Origin: Cydia pomonella
Taxonomy: Eukaryota; Arthropoda; Insecta; Lepidoptera; Tortricidae
DNA: 64,000 nucleotides
NCBI RefSeq assembly: GCF_033807575.1
Contig: NC_084725.1
Location: 4,127,001 to 4,191,000 of the forward strand
Direction of reading: 5' to 3'
Below are positions 9,351-20,042 of this stretch, piece by piece (positions within the stretch are counted from its first letter, which is position 1; the number at the start of each line of letters is the position of its first letter). The notes beneath the pieces are model-generated. The model had not been told where the DNA came from. It ran no database searches and saw only the letters and a program-made list of their open reading frames with translations. Made by a program: the position numbers and the translations under genes.

Positions 9351-10627
9351 TGGACGACTTCCATCAAGTCCTGAACAAAAGACTTATGCTTACAATATGG
9401 CAATGCCTTCGTAAGTACATCAGCAGTCATCTGCTCAGTAGGCATATAAAACAATTCAATAATGCAATTATCAATAGTCTCGCGAATATAGTGATACCTA
9501 ATGTCCACATGTTTAGATCGTTTGTGGAATACTGGATTAGTGGCCAGCTTAGCAGCAGACTGGTTATCACTATACAAAGTAACAGTATTACTAAAACCTG
9601 TCAACTCCGCAAGAACCGCACGCACGTATACCGCCTCTTTAGCAGCTTCAGACAAAGCTATATACTCCGCCTCGGTAGACGACAGTGCGATACAAGATTG
9701 CTTGTAACAACCCCAGGAAATTACATTTCTACCTAGCTTAAATATATACCCTGTGTATGATTTACGGTCCGCTCCGTTAGCCCAATCAGCGTCAGTAAAT
9801 CCGAAAACACGAAATTTATCATTTACATCACTCTTTCTGTACACAAGACCTAAATTCATAGTGCCTTTCAAGTAGCGTAATACACGTTTGGCTGCAGCAA
9901 AATGTTCAGCTGTGAAACAGCTATTAAACTGACTGAGAAAACTGGCAGCAAATGAAATGTCAGGTCTAGTGGTCACAGACAAGTACATCAGGCAACCGAT
10001 TAACTCCTGATACGGTAGATTATTATCGTGGGTAACGCTATCAGTAAACTTCAGACCTACGTCTAAGGGCGTCTTTGCGATTTTACAGTCTTTCATACCG
10101 AAACGTTCGAGCATCTTTTCGATATAGTTTTTCTGACTCAGCTTCAACTCCCTCCTAGTGCGATCTACTTTAATGCCTAGCATATGTTTAACTTCACCTA
10201 AGTCTTTTATAGTGAAGTGAGATTTCAGTGACGTTTTCAGCTTATCTGCAAGCTCGTCACAGTCGTAAAAAACGAAAAAATCATCTACATAAAGTGCGAT
10301 AATAATGGTTCGCTTACCCACTCGGCGACTGAAGATACAGCTCTCGTACTTGCTCTGTGTGAACTTCTCTGTGAGTAAAACTTCCTTTACCTTATCGTAC
10401 CAGGCGCGGGACGCCTGCTTTAACCCATACACAGCTTTCTTGAGTCTATAGACTTTATGTTCATTGCCTTGTTTGATGAATCCTTCCGGCTGTGACATAT
10501 AAATCTCTTCACTCAAATTGCCATTCAGGAAGGCAGTTTTAACGTCAAGATGATCAATTTTCAGATCTAACTCGACCGCAAGAGACAGCAACATTCTCAA
10601 CGAACTGTGTCGAACAACAGGAGTCAC
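9344..10627 (-). CDS. copia reverse transcriptase and RNase H, N-terminally truncated Pol
   Basis: Copies element RNA into DNA inside the virus-like particle. Visible from the N-terminus: HLDVKTAFLNG and MSQPEGF (RT), catalytic YVDD within ALYVDDFFVF, LGIKVDR and PYQELIGCLMYLSVTTRPDI (end of RT). RNase H follows with FTDADWANGADRKSYTGY, ALSSTEAEYIALSEA, YSDNQSA and the C-terminal RSKHVDIRYHYIRE and MTADVLTKAL. The ORF stops a few bases before the 3' LTR, as usual. The methionine used as start is an internal residue of the ancestral polyprotein: the frame continues upstream as RVTPVV to the deletion point. Protease and integrase are missing, so this copy cannot move by itself. Coding frame otherwise open. 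Confidence 0.9.
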   Translation of the reverse strand: MTPVVRHSSLRMLLSLAVELDLKIDHLDVKTAFLNGNLSEEIYMSQPEGFIKQGNEHKVYRLKKAVYGLKQASRAWYDKVKEVLLTEKFTQSKYESCIFSRRVGKRTIIIALYVDDFFVFYDCDELADKLKTSLKSHFTIKDLGEVKHMLGIKVDRTRRELKLSQKNYIEKMLERFGMKDCKIAKTPLDVGLKFTDSVTHDNNLPYQELIGCLMYLSVTTRPDISFAASFLSQFNSCFTAEHFAAAKRVLRYLKGTMNLGLVYRKSDVNDKFRVFGFTDADWANGADRKSYTGYIFKLGRNVISWGCYKQSCIALSSTEAEYIALSEAAKEAVYVRAVLAELTGFSNTVTLYSDNQSAAKLATNPVFHKRSKHVDIRYHYIRETIDNCIIELFYMPTEQMTADVLTKALPYCKHKSFVQDLMEVVQD

Positions 10628-11246
10628 TCGCAGTAGCGCCTTTTCTCATAGAAGACAAGCACTCACTCGAATCTCCGCGAGTAGTCCACCGTTGATCCTG
10701 CAGCAGTTTGGATTTGACAAGATCGGCTGTAATGACAACTCCCGAATGCTCCAGTGCCATGATCATGGGCTCGTAGTCCGTCGGTAAACCTTTGAGCATC
10801 AGCGCACCAAGAAACTCGTCATCAACTGCTTTGTTCATATTCGCTAATTGCTGCGCTAGCGATAAAATCTCATTGACGTAAGCTTCCATGCTGTTGAAGT
10901 TCTCAAGTTTGACAGCGCACAAGTTCTGGAGTGTTCGAACTCTAGAACCGAGACCTTTATCATCATACGCACGTTCCAGTGCATTCCAGGCATCTTTCGC
11001 CGTTTCCGCCGACATCAAATGTACGAAACAAGACTTCTCGACGCTCAAACAAATTTTCGATTTTGCTTTTTCGTCACGTCTATTTCTTACCTCGGACGAT
11101 GTTGTGTCGCCCTCACCATAGCCGCTTACACAGGTCCATAAATTGTCGTGTATTAAAGCATTTTTCATAACAAATCTCCATTCGACGTAATTTTCACGTC
11201 CACGTAATTTTTCGTGCGAGAAATTATTACTGTTACTTTCCGACAT
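10554..11246 (-). CDS. copia Gag, C-terminally replaced by deletion
   Basis: Structural protein of the copia particle. The ORF opens with MSESNSNNFS, then KLRGRENYVEWRFVMKNALI, the start of the copia-type Gag fold (UBN2-like), and continues through VHLMSAETAKDAWNALE, LCAVKLENFNSMEAYVNEIL and LMLKGLPTDYEPMI, all standard Gag landmarks. About the first 200 residues are genuine. After roughly residue 203 the frame crosses the deletion junction and reads RT sequence out of frame (SDSCCSTQFVENV) to a chance stop. The CCHC zinc knuckle is absent. The start codon is the first ATG downstream of the primer binding site. Confidence 0.85.
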   Translation of the reverse strand: MSESNSNNFSHEKLRGRENYVEWRFVMKNALIHDNLWTCVSGYGEGDTTSSEVRNRRDEKAKSKICLSVEKSCFVHLMSAETAKDAWNALERAYDDKGLGSRVRTLQNLCAVKLENFNSMEAYVNEILSLAQQLANMNKAVDDEFLGALMLKGLPTDYEPMIMALEHSGVVITADLVKSKLLQDQRWTTRGDSSECLSSMRKGATASDSCCSTQFVENVAVSCGRVRSEN

Positions 11247-11270
11247 ATTTATAACAATGGTAAACTATTT

Positions 11271-11286
11271 TTAACCGGCCATAACC
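11271..11286 (-). promoter_or_regulatory. primer binding site of copia element
   Basis: On the minus strand GGTTATGGCCGGTTAA starts directly after the 5' LTR. GGTTATGG resembles the site by which insect copia elements prime on the internal half of initiator methionine tRNA. Confidence 0.65.
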
Positions 11287-11465
11287 TATTGTATGGGTTA
11301 ATTTAAACACATATTTTATAACAAAATATATAGCAGAGTTTATTAGCACAAGAAACAAGAATCGAAAGTAAACAACAATGTCAAACACATTGTCATGTCA
11401 TACACCGTCGGCCAGGATTACAGTAAGAAGGTTTAAACTACTTGACATAAACTAAACCTCTAACA
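11287..11465 (-). repeat. copia LTR (5' LTR of the element), 179 bp
   Basis: Identical partner of 9158-9336. It would contain the element's promoter and polyadenylation signals. GAAAT follows at 11466-11470. Confidence 0.9.
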
Positions 11466-11724
11466 GAAATATATTCCCTCTGCTTTATATAGTTCATCTC
11501 ATTCATGGCGACGCGTGCCTTGACGCGTAATGCCATGTTATTAAAGGTTATATTTGACGAATCTGCGCGTCATCGTGGATGACACGATCTTATAATAACT
11601 TTTATAAGGACCATCTTTCGACGCAAGAGGTAAAATTATGCGTGGTGCGGATATCTTATACTTACTACTAATTTAAAATAGATTCTATTTAAAATACGTT
11701 CAGCACTTGATATGAAATACAAAC

Positions 11725-11900
11725 TGCAAATCTAGGTCCATGGGGTTCCAGCGTGCACAAGTTTTTTTGCAGAAATCGCGAAGCGTCTGGTTGACGTAAA
11801 TGGTGACCGAAGAGCTGGCGGCTTCCTCGCATAACGTATCAGCATTGCGATACAACGAGCAAATGCCGCCAGCATCCTTGGTACAACGCCTCAAAGGCCT
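11725..11900 (+). pseudogene. retroelement C-terminal remnant (LGPWGS/AQRISIA type)
   Basis: With frameshifts, the plus strand reads LGPWGSSVHKFF, then KRLVDVNGDRRAGGFLAQ and RISIAMRYNEQMPPASL. These match the better-preserved remnant at 19732-19985 (minus). The pattern (LGPWGP, GDRRAG, LAQRIS, QRGNAASILGT) is known to me as the C-terminal end of metazoan non-LTR reverse-transcriptase ORFs; the exact family is uncertain. Confidence 0.5.
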
Positions 11901-12224
11901 ATTTTTTGGATATAAACTAGTTATAGTAACACTAATACCACTGTTTATCTCCATTACGTATACTGCGGCGGTATCATGGTTCCATTTTTATCACTTGTCA
12001 CTATGCTCGTCATTTTCGCGCTTACATGCTTGTTAGAACGTGACAGGTATAGTGACAAATGATAAAGAGCCGACCATCTTACCCCTGCTGTTATTGTAAA
12101 TAAAACTGCGATTAATCAACTGCAAATATCGTACTGTTAAATATTGACAGATTTATGGAATGTGACACAACAAAATTAAATTGTAGCTCTCAGTAAACAC
12201 TCTGTATATTAAAAAAAATGACAC

Positions 12225-12425
12225 ATCCAATATAGCGTTAGCGTTTTAGGCAGTGTTTTACCTGAGCGAACAATATGCGAACGCGAAGCGGCGGCGCGGG
12301 TGAATTCAATCCTTTGATACCTATGGAAGTGTCCTACGTGAGCGATCTCCGAATGCCGTTGGGCCGCCGCGCCGCGCTGCGCCGCGTCGCATTCGCGAGT
12401 CATCGCCCTCGTAAGCCGCGCCGTT
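12225..12425. repeat. GC-rich imperfect palindrome
   Basis: An island of GCG/CGC in AT-rich DNA. GCGAACGCGAAGCGGCGGCG near 12277 partly pairs with GCCGCGTCGCATTCGCGAG near 12380. It looks like a MITE or a decayed foldback repeat; no ORF is supported. Confidence 0.4.
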
Positions 12426-12473
12426 ATTCATTACTATTTTAAATTTCACATCAATAGCTTAAGTACTTTTTGA

Positions 12474-12562
12474 GATATTAGCAATGTGACAGACAGACGG
12501 ACAGACAGAGTCGCACCATAAGGGTTCCTTTTGTACCTTTTTGGTACGGAACCCTATAAATT
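12474..12562 (-). repeat. GGTTCCGTA-family fragment
   Basis: Contains GACAGACAGACGGACAGACA, TAAGGGTTCCTTTTGTACC and GGTACGGAACCCTA, one end of the dispersed family in minus orientation. A similar piece lies at 18235-18338. Confidence 0.6.
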
Positions 12563-13208
12563 TGCTTTGTGTTAGACACATTGAGGAAAGAAATAACACT
12601 AAATGAGTTGCCAGGATCAAACAATGTTTGCTACAATTCCTCAAATTTCTAGCTTTTTACCGAATTTGTCAGATTGTTATTATTAAACATCGCTCGGTAA
12701 GCCATTGGAATAATCCTGGGCTATAAATTACGTCACGACCGGTCAAGTTGGTGAAGCCGGTTAACCGGTACGATACGGATCAAGTGCTTGCTTGCAGTAT
12801 ACCACTCTATATTAATTTTAAAAGGAAATATTTTTAATATCCCTTAAAAATGTGGCCTGCAGAATGTTGTTTTGTAGTGCAAGTGTGCAAGTTTTTAGGT
12901 TAGGATAGGGTAGTATTTTTTAGGAATTCGTAGTCCTTATGTACGACAGCTCCCATACAAAATGCTTTTTTTTTCTTTTTTTTTTGCTTTAATCGGATAT
13001 CGTTAGATAGGTCTTTTAAAACGAATATAGGTCTTCACCAACCATTGTTTGATAAAATTAATGTTTGTGGACAAAAAAACATGTGTCTCCCCCTTTTACA
13101 TTTGAAGCATGGATCCAAAAAAAAATTATAATAGTTTCAATGAAAACTATAGCTAACATAATCGGTCTAGCCGTTTTTGAGTTATTGCAAAAACTCTTCT
13201 TCTTCTTA

Positions 13209-13540
13209 GGGGGCGTCCATTAATCGCGTCATACTTTTTTGGCTTGTTTTAGACCCCCCCCCCTCCCCCATGGTGATCTTTGGTGATATTTTCAGGACCC
13301 CCCCCCCATCCAATATGACGTGTATTTTTTTCGATAACTAAAGAACAGTTTTCTAACAAATGAACCTAAGTACACGTGAAGGATTATTATTGACTATAAT
13401 ACAGTATAGCACAGATGAAAAAAAAAATACACGTGATACGTGTCCATACCCCCCCGTCCCCTGTGGTGATCATTGGTGATTTTTTGCTGACCCCCTCCCC
13501 CCCCCCCCTATACAATATGACGCGATTAATGGACGCCCCC
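13209..13540. mobile_element. PIF/Harbinger-type MITE, 332 bp
   Basis: The ends are perfect inverted repeats of about 26 bp starting GGGGGCGTCCATTAATCGCG. A TTA trinucleotide flanks both sides (13206-13208 and 13541-13543), as expected for Harbinger target duplications. The interior has two poly-C/TGGTGAT modules in opposite halves and no transposase. Confidence 0.85.
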
Positions 13541-13619
13541 TTAGTAAAAAGTCGTGCGCTGCGAAGTTACTCCCTTATGCTTGTAATGTACATGATACTT
13601 ACTAATAGCCCCCATGTAG

Positions 13620-13697
13620 CCTATAGGGACCGTGCGCGTTGAAAGATCTGCCATCTTGTGGTCTGAATCGGAACCATAAACATGGACATTTACACGT
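13620..13697 (+). repeat. 75-bp dispersed repeat, copy 1
   Basis: Shares TATAGGGACCGTGCGCGTTG, CTGCCATCTTGTGG and ATAAACAT with 63359-63436 in the same order. It directly precedes the SINE at 13704. No further structure. Confidence 0.55.
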
Positions 13698-13703
13698 CAC
13701 GTG

Positions 13704-14030
13704 CGCTGGTGGCCTAGCGGTAAGAGCGTGCGACTTGCAATCCGGAGTTTGCAGGTTCAAACCCCGGCTCGTACCAATGAGTTTTTCAGAACTTATGTAC
13801 GAAATATCATTTGATATTTACCAGTCGCTTTTCGGTGAAGGAAAACATCGTGAGGAAACCGGACTAATCCCAACAAGGCCTAGTTTACCCTCTGGATTGG
13901 AAGGCCAGGTGGCAGTCGCTTTCGTAAAAACTAGTGCCTACGCCAAATCTTGGGATTAGTTGTCAAGCGGACCCCAGACTCCCATGAGCCGTGGTAAAAT
14001 GCCGGGACAACGCGAGGAAGAAAGAAAGAC
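13704..14030 (+). mobile_element. tRNA-derived SINE, family S1, full length
   Basis: The head has an A box TGGCCTAGCGGTAAGAGCG and a B box GGTTCAAACCCC (polymerase III promoter). The body has CAGTCGCTTTTCGGTGAAGG, ATCGTGAGGAAACCGGACTA and AAAACTAGTGCCTACGCC, and the end ATGCCGGGACAACGCGAGGA is followed by a short A/G tail. Other copies are at 48510, 52939 and 59030. Its small ORFs are fortuitous. Confidence 0.9.
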
Positions 14031-14034
14031 ACTG

Positions 14035-14570
14035 AGCATGGCCCGACTTGGTCGCTTGGCAGATTTTATTTTTATTCTTTCTAATCATTTACATAGTATT
14101 TTTTTATAACTATTACATAAGTACTCAAGCGGCAAGCTGTTCTTCTTCGAATGATCTAAATTTCGAATAATGTCCCAACGCAGTTTTAATTTTTCAACAT
14201 GACAGCCGCTTTGACATGATATCACTAACCAATTTTCAACAACTATCGATAATGTAATTGATTAGTATCCTTCCAATGGTTAGCATTTTCAATCTGGATA
14301 GTAAATCCACAGAGATGATAGGATGTCAATTATTGGAATCAGGCAGCACATTAAACTCAAAAACGTTTGCCCTAATAACGAAAAAATAGGTTACCTACGT
14401 ATAATGAATAAAGTGGGCTGGCAAATAACAACACGATGGGAGGATGTCTAATTTAATGCAAAAAATATTGATATATTAAATTTTACTAATTCCATAATAT
14501 CATTTAAATAATATTTACGTTGATTAAAGAATTTTATTGATCCTAGTCTATTTTAAGCACCCGAATAAAT
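14035..14570. other. AT-rich interval, no gene seen
   Basis: No ORF with recognisable content, no inverted ends and no match noticed to other parts of the window. Confidence 0.3.
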
Positions 14571-15272
14571 AACCGGCTAAGTGCGAGTCGGACCGCCACC
14601 GAAGGATTCCGTACAAATAAAACTTCTTTATATTTATTTTTTTACAAATTCATAGTTTTCAGTTTTTCCAGTACTTGTAGTATGAGACGATATTACTTGC
14701 CAAATTTCATAATTCTAGGTCAACGGGAAGTACCCTATAAATCTTGATACCTTTGAGGGTGTCGAAATATAAGTTTTTTTACGGCATAAGCGGCCGTAGT
14801 TCTGACTGATTATGGTTTATTATGATTCTGAGTCATTCTGATTGATTAGCTTAGCATCTAGTGTTAGTAAATTTAATAATTGTATTTAGTACCTTAAAAG
14901 TAGTTAAGTGTTAATATTTCTGTTATATATGTTTTAGTGAGAGCTGTTAAGGAAATAAGTGAATGTCCTTTGTATGTATTTTGAAACCTTATCTCCTTAT
15001 TTCTGTTTGCTTTCCAAATAAATAAAATAAAATAAAAGTTGGTTTTTTTTCGTTAACTTAGAAGTTTGATTTTTTCACAGCTTTAAGGGGCTGTAGACCT
15101 AAGTTATGGTTTTATTTCAACTCGATACCTCCACGCGTTCCCGAAATAAAGGGTTCTTGTCAGACAGACAGACAGACGGTTGGACGGACAGATAGACGGA
15201 CGAACATAACAAAGTTATAGGATCATAAAGGTCCCATTTTTTTGCTTTAGAGGTACGGAACCCTAAAAATTA
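14571..15272 (-). repeat. GGTTCCGTA dispersed repeat with nested insertion
   Basis: Left end AACCGGCTAAGTGCGAGTCG with a GATTCCGTAC string; right end GGTACGGAACCCTAAAAA preceded by a GACAGACAGACAGACGG run. This is one family member in minus orientation. Between about 14785 and 15040 it holds foreign sequence ending in an AATAAATAAAATAAAATAAA tail, probably a LINE or SINE 3' end inserted in the middle. Confidence 0.6.
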
Positions 15273-15654
15273 ATCAAATTAGGAATTTATGGCGACATTC
15301 TTGGATAAATGTCCAATCGGTCTGAGTGTTGCCCATCTTTCGTAACATTTGTGCCTAATGACAGCTAAAGATATTGCCTCACATTTTGGTAACAAATATC
15401 TACTCTCTCTTATTAACATTGGAGGTCAAAAATGAAATGGAAGGTCTTCATCATAACTGTTGTGTCTCATAGTACGATTATGATGAATTTTATTAATATT
15501 GCGCAGACATATCGTAGTGCCAAATCAGGCAGTGATTTTTTAAATATATTGTCATAAATATTTTATTTCAGTAGGCGGTTAAGTATTATATAAAATTATG
15601 GACAACTTTATATCGTTATTCTCTGTCACAAGAGGTATTTATTATTTTTTCAGA

Positions 15655-15785
15655 GCTCAACGAGTGGTTAGGGTCAGCAACGCGCATGTAACTCCTCTGA
15701 AGTTGCAGGCGTACATATGCTACGGAGACTGCTTACCATCAGGCGGACCGTATGCTTGTTTGCCACCGACGTAGTATAAAAAAAT
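15655..15785 (+). pseudogene. CR1/Jockey-like LINE 3'-end fragment
   Basis: Contains GTCAGCAACGCGCATGTAAC, TCCTCTGAAGTTGCAGGCG, CTTACCATCAGGCGGACCG and TTTGCCACCGACGTAGTA then an A run. The same 3' end occurs at 24604, 35165, 38767 and, inverted, at 23866, 41300 and 43465. No full coding domain remains. Confidence 0.7.
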
Positions 15786-16064
15786 ATTTAAGTTCTTAAT
15801 GACCTATCGGTCGGTGGGTTAAACTAAAATTATAAAAGGGACATTTAGATGTTAACTGCAGCTGCATTACTGTTGCTACTTTACTGCGGCAATGTTAATG
15901 CCAACTGTAATTGTCAATTTCCTTGGATTGAACGTCATCAACGCCGCCGCAATAATATATGTATGTATGTAAACACTTTATTGTACATAAGGGACAGGTA
16001 AAGATAATGTCCTGACAGTAATGCAATCTTTGACATCCGATAGTAATATTATATCATATAAATA

Positions 16065-16275
16065 AATAAATAATAATTACAATTATAGGGATATTCTTAC
16101 ACAAATTGACAGCGGTAAGCTCAAGAAGGCGTCTGTTGTGGGTACTCAGACAATGGTAGGTATATATAATATACAAATACTTAAATACATATAAAACATC
16201 CATGACTCAGGAACAAATATCTCTTCTCATCACACAAATACTATCCCTTAACGGGATTCGAACCCTAGCTTCAAA
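16065..16275 (-). mobile_element. S2 SINE, minus strand
   Basis: Reads as the reverse of the S2 family: tail strings TTACACAAATTGAC and GGTAAGCTCAAGAAGG first, then CATCCATGACTCAGGAAC, ending in the B box GGGATTCGAACCCTA. The A-box end is missing. Confidence 0.75.
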
Positions 16276-16819
16276 AATTGAAAAAAAAAATGAGTTTCAT
16301 AATTTCTAAGCTATCACGTTACGTATAATTTAAACTTCCTATCTAAATTCATTCTAACCCATTAAAACCGTACCTGACCAGATAAACACAAGTAACCAAA
16401 TCCCGTTCCCGCTGGCCTTAATTCCTCAATTTACTACCAACAAAGTCTCCCGAAGACATCGCCGTCCACATTTATGCCCCAAATTCACTTACCCCCACCC
16501 CCCATACGCCCACCCCCCACTGGACTAAGCCGTTCGCAAATTGGCCGCAGTCCAGAGTCCTTGTTTCGACGAATAACAATTTTTATATAACATCTTGGCG
16601 GAAACGGAGTTGAGTGAAAACATGTTTACGCGGTGCGGTTTGTTGTTTTCCTGATCGTGATGCGGGGACAGGTATAGTTGAGCAAAATTAATATATCAAC
16701 TCGGAAATACACAGACTTCGACATTGAGAGAACAATGTAAAGGGTGAATCAACTTTTTCTTGTTACTTGTTACCATGGTTACGGTCTCCTGTGTCACGGT
16801 TTCACTCGTATAAGAATCA

Positions 16820-16885
16820 AAAACCGGTCAAGTGCGAGTTCATTTTACTCGCGCACCGAGGGTTCCGTACAAACTTTGAATTATC
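16820..16885 (-). repeat. GGTTCCGTA-family end fragment
   Basis: AAAAACCGGTCAAGTGCGAG followed by CGCGCACCGAGGGTTCCGTA, matching the minus-orientation start of the dispersed family. It breaks off within 70 bp. Confidence 0.6.
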
Positions 16886-17184
16886 TTTTGTAATTATAAA
16901 GGCGAAATAATTTTTATCAGAAGTACCTATACTAAGTATAATTGTGTACAGCGCCATCTATCGGCAAATTTTTCGAGGATAATTCATCATGTGAATCGAT
17001 TACAAAAATTATTCTTTTATTTGAAAAAAGGTGTCTTTAATGAAATCTCATAGCAATTTCCAGTGTAATAAACACACTTATAGTTGGTTAAATAGCAAAC
17101 TGAATTCGGAAATGTTTTTTGATAGTAAAAAAAAATTGTTTTCGGTAAACTTTGGAGATAAGGGGGGGGGGATTGTACATTTTT

Positions 17185-17653
17185 AGGGTTCCGTAGCCAA
17201 ATGGCAAAAAACGGAACCCTTATAGATTCGTCATGTCCGTCTGTCTGTCCGATTCTGTCACAGCCACTTTTTTCCGAAACTATAAAAGCTATACTGTTCA
17301 AACTTGGTAAGTAGATGTATTCTATGAACCGCATTATGATGTTTACACAAAAATAGAAAAAAAACAATAAATTTTGGGGGTTCCCCATACTTAGAACTGA
17401 AACTCAAAATTTTTTTTTTCATCAAACCCATACGTGTGGGGTATCTATGGATAGGTCTTCAAAAATGATATTGAGGTTCCTAATATAATTTTTTTCTAAA
17501 CTGAATAGTTTGCGCGAGAGACACTTCCAAATTGGTAAAATGTGTGTCCAAAGTGGTAAAATGTTGAACAAGATCTAATAAGATTTTTTAAATATGTCTT
17601 AAATTGTACGGAACCCTTCATGCGCGAGTCCGACTCGCACTTGGCCGCTTTTT
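17185..17653 (+). repeat. GGTTCCGTA dispersed repeat, complete copy
   Basis: Closely resembles 8495-9001 and 45501-46540, from AGGGTTCCGTAGCCAAATGG to GACTCGCACTTGGCCGCTTT. Contains the TTTGCGCGAGAGACACTTCC internal string. Confidence 0.75.
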
Positions 17654-17684
17654 ATATTATACTGTATCTATTACACCCTAATAC

Positions 17685-17992
17685 CAAACACCCCACAGGG
17701 TATCTAAGGATAGGTCTTCAAAAATGATATTTAGGTTTCTAATATCATTTTTTTCTAAACTGAATAGTTTGCGCGAGAGACACTTCCAAAGTGAAAAAAA
17801 GTGTGTCCCCCCCCCCTGTAACTTCTAAAATAACGGAATGAAAAATCTAAAAAAAATATATGATATACATTACCATGCAAACTTCCAACGAAAATTGGTT
17901 TGAACCAGATCTAGTAAGTAGTTTTTTTAATACGTCATAAATGGCACGGAACCCTTCATGGGCGAGTCCGACTCGCACTTGGCCGCTTTTTA
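17685..17992 (+). repeat. GGTTCCGTA repeat, duplicated 3' module
   Basis: A second copy of the 3' half (GGGTATCTAAGGATAGGTC, TTTGCGCGAGAGACACTTCC, a C run, CACGGAACCC, GAGTCCGACTCGCACTTGG) directly behind the copy at 17185. It indicates module duplication or a second insertion. Confidence 0.65.
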
Positions 17993-18234
17993 CATTTTCC
18001 TCCATAAATCCATTTTTCCACTACTAAAAAATAATAAAAGAATGTTTTGGAATGGGCACTTTGAGCTCTTTCAAATGATACCCCAAATTGACCTAATCAC
18101 TAGATGAAATTTTGCTCCCTCTTCATATTGGGCATTTCCCGTAGTTATTAAAAATAAAATAACAAAATACTACTTTCAATGTGTCTGGGTAGCGTTGTTC
18201 ATAACTATTCCAAATTTCAAATCGATAACTTAAG

Positions 18235-18338
18235 TGGTTCTCGAGATATTTAGCGTTGTGCCAGGCGGACGGACGGATGGACAGAGTCGCACCATAAGGG
18301 TTCCTTTTGTACTTTTTTGGTACGGAACCCAAAAAATG
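18235..18338 (-). repeat. GGTTCCGTA-family fragment
   Basis: GGCGGACGGACGGATGGACA, TAAGGGTTCCTTTTGTAC and GGTACGGAACCC, like 12474-12562. Confidence 0.6.
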
Positions 18339-18559
18339 CAACCGACTCGACTGAATAGATCTCGATTGTATGAAATATTAATTGGCACAGTTGGTAGATG
18401 TTACGACTTTTTTTTAATTTCAATAACCATTTTGACTTTATTTTGTGATATAGTAAATTATATCTATCATTTTGTTTTATAACGTGGATCTTAATTCGTT
18501 CCAATATGAGATGGTTCCATTATAAAGTGCGCTTTTCACTTTAATAAACTGTATTTTTT

Positions 18560-19725
18560 GTTTCAGGTATGACGGTTGATTCGTAACTTTCATTGCTGAA
18601 GCGATGATCGTTTGCGAATGCTATTACGGCATTTTACAGCATGATAAGTAATTTAAACATAAGATATTACTAGTGGCTCTGTGTGCCGTTGACCTCGCGA
18701 TAAGATCGATAAGCTTAAAACATGTAAAAAAATACTTACTTACTACTACTTACTTATTGACTCATTTTCACAGCGTACTTACAAAAGTCTTAAGTGCCAT
18801 AGGCCATAATGGCATTTAAATCTTTTATGCCAATTTCTATCATTTTGAACAGTTTACAAAAAACGAAACAACAAAAAATATATATTTAGCTACTGAACTT
18901 GAAAACAAAATTTCACGCGATTCAGTTGAGAATTGCCACCTATAGAGGAGAACATACAGACATACGAAAGCGAAATTTCCGAGTCAAAACGTAACTTCGC
19001 TAACGCTTTGGTCAGTAATAAAATATATTTTTCTGTTTATAATTTATAAGTTACTGAAGTCTAAAAGATTCCATACAAAGAGTTGGTTTTAAGAATATCT
19101 ATGTATCTAAAAAAGGGATCATCGATTAAATTAAAATTATAATCACAAGTTCTTATTCCTTTATGGAACGTTAGACTAAACAGTTTCGGTAAGCTATTTT
19201 AAAGTGTTTTTAAACTGTATCGTTTTCATAACTTAACTGAAAAATAAGTCTACAGTTTTTCTACCCCTAGCGTGGAATCTCGGGGATGCCAAAACTCCAG
19301 TCACCTCAGCCATTATTTAGTCAACAAAAGCTACTACGGTCCCAACAGGGACAAAACTTGCTAAAAACACCGCTTCTTGATTCCATTAAAAAAGTTATAA
19401 AGCCGGTTCGACCCCGGGGGTGCTATAGCGTGAAAAATTAAAACTCTTGGAAAATATGGCAATGTTTTTTGTTGAAGTCGATGACAGGGAATTAAATAAA
19501 ATCAAATGGCCCCGGTTTATTTGTTAATGTTTCTGAGTGTTAAATGACTATTATCTATTTTTAAGGTAATGATAGATTTAAGGGGTTTTTCACGTTACAC
19601 TTTAAATTAAACATAATAGTTATAGTTATATAGTAAATAATTAAAATGATTAAAAAGTAATTAAATGTAGGGTACAATAAAAATAAACTAACTTATCTAT
19701 TAAATAAAACTAAAAACTAATACTA
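18560..19725. other. AT-rich interval, no gene seen
   Basis: No coding domain, tRNA or bounded repeat could be supported in this 1.1-kb stretch. It may hold old degraded repeats or intronic/intergenic DNA. Confidence 0.3.
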
Positions 19726-19731
19726 AAAAAA

Positions 19732-19985
19732 TTAAAATATGTCTAAAAAATTTGGCACGTTTGGCAAGGTGCCGAGGATGCTGGCAGCATTTCCCCGCTG
19801 TATTGCGATGCTAATACGTTGTGCGAGAAAGCTGCCAGCTCTTCGGTCACCCTTGAAGTCGACCAACCTTTTAGATAATTCTTTAAAAACTTGTAGAGCA
19901 TTAGGACCCCACGGGCCAAGCATCTCAACCCCAAATGGCATAAAAATGTATTCGGAGCCGAGACCCCTGTACTTTTGTAATTTAA
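19732..19985 (-). pseudogene. retroelement C-terminal remnant, best-preserved copy
   Basis: An open frame on the minus strand reads MPFGVEMLGPWGP, FKELSKRLVDFKGDRRAGSF, LAQRISIAIQRGNAAS and ILGT, with RGLGSEYIF in frame upstream. The pattern matches the C-terminal tail of metazoan non-LTR retrotransposon reverse-transcriptase ORFs (recalled, not searched). No RT core remains. Related fragments: 11725 (plus), 40170 (minus) and inside the 0.7-kb unit at 49165-49330 (minus). Confidence 0.55.
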
Positions 19986-20042
19986 GCTTAGTTATATTAC
20001 ATTAAATCCTTCTGGTTTTGTAAATTATAATTAATTATGATA

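Larger units (their letters stand above)
9158..11465 (-). mobile_element. Ty1/copia retrotransposon, internally deleted
   Basis: Two identical 179-bp LTRs, a 5-bp duplication GAAAT on both sides, a primer binding site next to the 5' LTR and a purine-rich tract next to the 3' LTR define a complete insertion of 2308 bp. An intact copia is about 5 kb. Here the zinc knuckle, protease, integrase and first part of RT are gone, and Gag is joined to RT near 10631-10645 in different reading frames. Deletion probably preceded insertion, since both ends are otherwise perfect. Confidence 0.9.
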
